The position numbers and the translations under genes are program-made. A DNA stretch of 11,149 nt from Euperipatoides rowelli (taxonomy: Eukaryota; Onychophora; Udeonychophora; Euonychophora; Peripatopsidae). Below the pieces are notes generated by a model, which saw only the letters and a list, made by a program, of their open reading frames with translations, had not been told where the DNA came from and ran no database searches. The stretch lies in NCBI GenBank assembly GCA_003024985.2, contig PXIH01S0052694.1. One strand, 5' to 3'. Of the stretch, positions 7,927-11,149 are shown piece after piece (the stretch's first letter is position 1; each line of letters begins with the position of its first letter).

Positions 7927-7937
7927 TCCCTTTTTTT
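7927..7937 (-). other. Polypurine tract of the gypsy element
   Basis: AAAAAAAGGGA on the minus strand ends 2 bases before the TG that begins the LTR. Polypurine tracts prime plus-strand DNA synthesis and lie immediately upstream of the 3' LTR in these elements. Confidence 0.7.
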
Positions 7938-8039
7938 GTGTGTGTGTCCTTAAAATAAAGTCTCTATTTTATACTGGTTCTTCCACCAATGGGTAGATGT
8001 TTCTTTGGTCTGTTTCAGCAAAGTATTTTCAGTTGATGA

Positions 8040-9225
8040 GTCTACAGTTGCATCTCTATTAAACTTTACTGATTTGTTTTCTCATTCCATAGAACCAGAG
8101 GATTTTACCTGTCTTAGCTGGATAGCCCTTCCTTATTCTAATGTGTTTGCAGTTTCTTCTATATTTTCTACCATCTGCAGTACTGATCCAATAGGATCTA
8201 GGCTCTACAGGTTTTCCAATGATTTCAGCTGGAATCCAAATGTTGTTTTTAGTTTGAAATTTAACTTTAGTTCCTATTTCCAGTGGTTTAAGTTTTCTAG
8301 TACTTGTCATAGTATTGTGCATTTTTCTTCTGTAATTCAAGAAGTTTAGGCCTACTATGTTGAGTTATGTTGGATAATCTTGGTTTAAAATTATCAGGAT
8401 ATGTTAGTATGATAGATCTAAGTTTTCTTGGCATCAAACTTTGAGCAGGTGACAACAGTCCATTGTGGGGAGTAGTTATTTAAATAGTTTAGCATGACTA
8501 GAAATGCGTCCTTTTCGGGATTTTCACATTTCTTTAGCTGATTTTTTATTGTTCCAATAATTCTTTCAATCTGGCTGTTTGATTGTGCATGTGTTGGGCT
8601 ACTAGTAATATGCTTAAAGCTCCAGTATTCCGTGACTGGTAAATATAGACTTCAGTGCGATTATAACTGTTTCTGCTTACATATGATCTTCCTTTAGAAT
8701 CTTTAATTCAGCAAACTTTGAGTAGTAATCAACTGCCAATAGATATGTCTTAGTGAAGTTAGTGTTAAGTTAAAAGAGATCTAATGCAATTTTCTCTCAT
8801 GGGACCTTAAAGGTATTTCATGCTGTTTTAAAGACTCTGCCACTTGAGAAGGTTGATGTTGCTGACATTTTGTACAATTATTATAATGACATTTTCAATA
8901 TCACATTATTATTGATTCCTGGCCAATAGACCTGTTGCCTTGCTCTAGTTTTACAAGCTAGCCTATGATGTCCTGATGTGTTCCTTTGATCCTTTCCAAT
9001 ACCATTTTCCCACAATGTTTCGATATCACTAGTCTGAGGCTTTTATAAAGAAGTCCTTCAAATATGTCTAGTTCCTCTTTAATATTAAAAAAAACTAAGT
9101 TCTCTATTGAGTTTCTTTTTACTATTTGACCAGCCTGTTTTGATTTGATGCATAAGTTGTACATAAAGAGGGTCTTTATTTAGTGTATCCCTGATTTCAT
9201 TATGCATTTTTGTAGATCTGCATTT
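8040..9225 (-). pseudogene. Ty3/gypsy integrase remnant
   Basis: This is the integrase that would insert the element's cDNA. The N-terminal zinc finger is visible as LVISKHCGKMVLERI with GTHQDI (8958-9164), then RARQQVYWPGIN and CTKCQQHQPSQVAESL in other frames. The first catalytic aspartate is in LDLF (8779-8781). VDYYSKFAELKIL follows. Between SHGI and WSFKHITSSP, near 8622-8632, about two dozen residues are missing, including the expected SDNGPQ block with the second catalytic aspartate. The glutamate is present in AQSNSQIERI (8565-8567). LSPAQSLMPRKLR and the C-terminal domain (8059-8340: KLKPLEIGTKVKF, WIPAEIIGK, PRSYWISTADGRKYRRN) complete it. The C-terminal domain is the longest intact piece. 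Confidence 0.87.
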
Positions 9226-9229
9226 TCTA

Positions 9230-10020
9230 TTGTTGTTACAGCTATTTCTTTATTAGTGGGTGTTCTTGACAATGCATCTGCCAGTATTAATTTTTTACCT
9301 GGGACATATAGGCTACAAGGTTAAAAGTGTAGTGTTGCAGTTTTAAAATCTTTGTAGACGTGGCAATATTTTTTCCAATGGCTTTTTTTATAATACTAAG
9401 TAGTGGTTTATGATCAGTTTCAATCTGTATCTCTCTGCCATAAGTAGAAAAATTGAACTTTGTTAACCCATAGACTATAGCTAACAATTTTTTTTTCAAT
9501 CTGTGCATAGTGGTTTTGTGTAGACATCAGGGTTGCTGAAGCATACTCAATAAGTTTACCAGATTGCATTATAGCAGCTCCAATACCATATTGTGAAGCA
9601 TCATCAGATAGGATTAGGGGTAATTCCTGGTTATAGGTCATCAACACTGGTGTGTTTCTTGCCAAGAGTTTAAAATGATTAAACTCCCTATCTGCATTTT
9701 CACCCCAAGTCCACTTGACATTGTTTTTTTTTTTGTCAGATTCCTGAGTATTAGTAGCCATATTTGGAATAAACTTTCGGATATAGTTGACCAATCCTAA
9801 GTATTTTTGGAGTTCTTTCTTATTGGTTGGAGTTTTTACTTTTAAGATCGAGTCTAGGCTTTTCTCTGTGGTTTTGATACCATCAGCACTGATCTTTCGT
9901 CCAATAAAACTTACTTCTTTTTGTGCCAATTGATTTTCTCCATTTTGAGGTGGAGCCTAGCTGTTCTGGTTCTATCCAGGAACTGTGCCAAATGTTATCA
10001 AAGTGTGTTGGCTTGGGCTA
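9230..10020 (-). pseudogene. Ty3/gypsy reverse transcriptase end and RNase H remnant
   Basis: The 9420-9929 frame starts in the RT thumb (KEVSFIGRKISADGIKT, then the LQKYLGLVNYIRKFIP block) and passes into RNase H with ILSDDASQYGIGAA (catalytic Asp near 9597-9611) and HYAQIEK (catalytic Glu). A run of nine A on the minus strand (9488-9496) shifts the frame by one base. The frame at 9287-9508 then continues with LLAIVYGLTKF and ETDHKPL (Asp, 9404-9418). A pair of compensating shifts hides the PRLQR motif, and a 5-nt insertion at 9309-9315 breaks the frame before the PGKKLILADALSRT segment. RNase H degrades the RNA strand during reverse transcription. The RT active site YxDD lies upstream and is absent. 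Confidence 0.88.
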
Positions 10021-10024
10021 CTGT

Positions 10025-10453
10025 GTTAATAAAATTTAAAGACATGGGTTCTTATTGATGTCTAAAATGGTTGAAATTTGTTATTTATTTATTTAAATAC
10101 AGTTATAGGCTATATATAAGTTGTCACTTTTAACTCCTAAATACCTGGTAATATTTTGAATATAACTGGATTTTCCTCTTCAAAAACATATATAAAGAAA
10201 AACAATTTCTAAACCAGGGAGCTCAAGATACAAATCTAAACCAGCTTCTCCGGCCAGAATATATTAGTATATAGCCTACAAAATAATATATATAAAAATA
10301 GGTTAAAAATAAATTTTGTAATTACATATTAAAATTCAAAAATTTTGTAAGTAATATTATTTTATAGGATTTGTTTTAAAAGTAAGAAAACAAACCAAAT
10401 GAATGGATTCTACTCTCCCAGTATCAATTTTTCTTCCTATAAAATAATTAGAA
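10025..10453. other. AT-rich non-coding sequence
   Basis: No gene or repeat is recognised apart from TAGGCTA words at 10106 and 10272. Confidence 0.45.
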
Positions 10454-10620
10454 ATAGTCTATCATATCCCAAATATACATCAATTAGTTAAAAATCGATA
10501 TTATAATAAAAAAATTAATTAGTTTTCTGAATCTAAAATAGACATTCATGTCCTAAATATACATCAAATAGTTTTTAATTGATATTACAAAAATACAAAT
10601 TATTTCTCTGAAACCAAAAA
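10454..10620 (+). repeat. Imperfect tandem duplication, unit about 84 bp
   Basis: Unit 1 (10454-10537) and unit 2 (10538-10620) both run from an ATAG start through the shared block AAATATACATCAA to an ending of the type CTGAA-CNAAAA. The units are clearly diverged with small gaps. Only two copies are seen. Confidence 0.75.
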
Positions 10621-10626
10621 CAAACC

Positions 10627-10627
10627 N
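10627..10627. other. Unresolved base (N)
   Basis: A single ambiguous base just after the tandem duplication. Confidence 0.99.
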
Positions 10628-10744
10628 CCAAAAACAAGAAGGCCTACAAATATTAGTTAAAATAAAATAAAATATATTATCATGTGTGTAAAAAAACTCA
10701 TCTAGATACAGTGCATTCTCATGTTTTTCATTCTATCATTTCTC

Positions 10745-10980
10745 TATATATAGGCTAATGTATCTGATCTAAACATTGATCTAAAGATTTTTTGAAAAAA
10801 TGGTAATTAGGCCTACTAAAATTAATTTGGTTCACTGGTAATTCATTCCAAACTTTTGTCACTCTTATGTGAAAAAAGTTTCTTTTGGTGTTACCAGCAA
10901 ATAGAACTTTTATTTTGTAATTATGACCCCTTGTAATTGATTTATTATCCGCGTAACAAACATTTCTCTTGCATTATTTT
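10745..10980 (-). pseudogene. CR1/L2-type LINE C-terminal remnant
   Basis: On the minus strand one uninterrupted frame reads YADNKSITRGHNYKIKV, then RNFFHIRVTKVWNELP and FFKKSLDQ. TRGHxYKL, FFxxRVxxxWNxLP and FKxxLD are, in this order and spacing, the hallmark end of CR1/L2/Jockey-like LINE reverse transcriptases. The frame stops at a TAG that is part of a TAGCCTA word (10751-10757). Upstream (higher coordinates) the frame is unclear, so the copy is truncated or frameshifted near 10980. The TAGGCCTA at 10808-10815 encodes two extra residues compared with the usual spacing between WNxLP and FK. Confidence 0.85.
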
Positions 10981-11149
10981 CTATTACTATTAGTTTGATG
11001 TCTAGAAAATCTTCTCTTTATTCTTTGCTGAGGTTCTAATATTAATTTGTGTTTCTCCGAAATATTTTATTTAAGTTTCTGATTGTTATATTCTTACTAT
11101 AGGCTACCATACTGTATGTCATGTAGTCGTACTTTATATTAATTAAACA

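Larger units (their letters stand above)
7696..10020 (-). mobile_element. 5'-truncated Ty3/gypsy LTR retrotransposon
   Basis: In minus-strand order the element shows the end of reverse transcriptase, RNase H, integrase, a polypurine tract and one LTR. This is the Ty3/gypsy order with integrase last. Gag, protease and the RT catalytic YxDD block are missing, and similarity fades near 10020. No envelope frame fits between integrase and LTR. Frameshifts, stops and a deletion in integrase make it inactive. The pol motifs resemble the widespread invertebrate K02A2.6-like group, but this is recalled and not searched. A target site duplication cannot be checked because the 5' LTR is absent. Confidence 0.88.
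44..11106. repeat. Dispersed TAGGCTA / TAGCCTA / TAGGCCTA word, 37 copies
   Basis: By eye, TAGGCTA or its complement TAGCCTA starts at 44, 924, 1151, 1172, 1203, 1974, 2016, 2637, 2660, 2679, 3208, 3293, 4272, 4474, 4484, 5190, 5778, 6838, 7151, 7168, 7581, 7597, 7646, 7663, 7673, 8959, 9309, 10106, 10272, 10751 and 11100. The palindromic form TAGGCCTA starts at 1226, 1795, 2812, 3213, 8347 and 10808. At about 30-33 percent GC, one or two 7-mers would be expected. Copies are scattered singly and in clusters, have no shared flanks beyond the word, and are absent from the CARNMT1 exon. Their origin is discussed in the findings. Confidence 0.9.

Noticed and set aside
8005-8349. Plus-strand open frame of 114 codons
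   Set aside because: It lies opposite the clear gypsy integrase C-terminal domain and has no family resemblance, so it is a shadow frame.
1-11149. CRISPR array, tRNA or rRNA genes
   Set aside because: No regularly spaced repeats with unique spacers and no cloverleaf or rRNA core sequence were seen, and the context is eukaryotic.

Overview
The window looks like an AT-rich metazoan, probably invertebrate (arthropod-like) intronic or intergenic region. Reasons: one intact spliced exon with consensus intron borders, no dense prokaryotic-style genes, and decayed LINE, Ty3/gypsy and hAT-type elements in every part. Two unresolved bases (5686, 10627) suggest an assembly scaffold. The species cannot be named from this sequence.

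The only host coding sequence I can defend is a 199-bp minus-strand exon (2891-3089) that matches the N-terminal part of carnosine N-methyltransferase (CARNMT1, UPF0586/N2227 family). No other exon of that gene is visible. If it is live, its flanking introns run at least 2.9 kb downstream and at least 8 kb upstream (in the gene's direction), and most of this window would be intron.

Layout: 1-1020, decayed LINE reverse transcriptase (minus). 1256-1772, three copies of a 14-bp word followed by a hairpin. 2891-3089, CARNMT1 exon (minus). 3346-3713, short non-autonomous hAT-like element with terminal inverted repeats. 4350-4416, GTTGCC repeat cluster. 5352-5398, hairpin repeat. About 5570-6600, decayed hAT-type (ZMYM1/DUF4371-like) transposase (plus). 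6790-7005, second LINE 3' end (minus). 7696-10020, 5'-truncated Ty3/gypsy element with one LTR, degraded integrase and RNase H (minus). 10454-10620, tandem duplication. 10745-10980, third LINE C-terminus of CR1/L2 type (minus).

The strongest unexplained signal is a dispersed word, TAGGCTA/TAGCCTA (31 copies by eye) plus TAGGCCTA (6 copies), where roughly one or two would be expected. Inside the decayed retroelement genes several copies look like insertions at a TA dinucleotide. At 9309 and 8959, removing exactly 5 nt (GCCTA or GGCTA) brings the reading frame and the motif spacing back to the family norm. At 10808, TAGGCCTA adds exactly two residues. I propose that these words are footprints (TA + GGC/GCC/GGCC + TA) left by a TA-targeting cut-and-paste element. 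This is inference, but comparing paralogous copies would test it directly.
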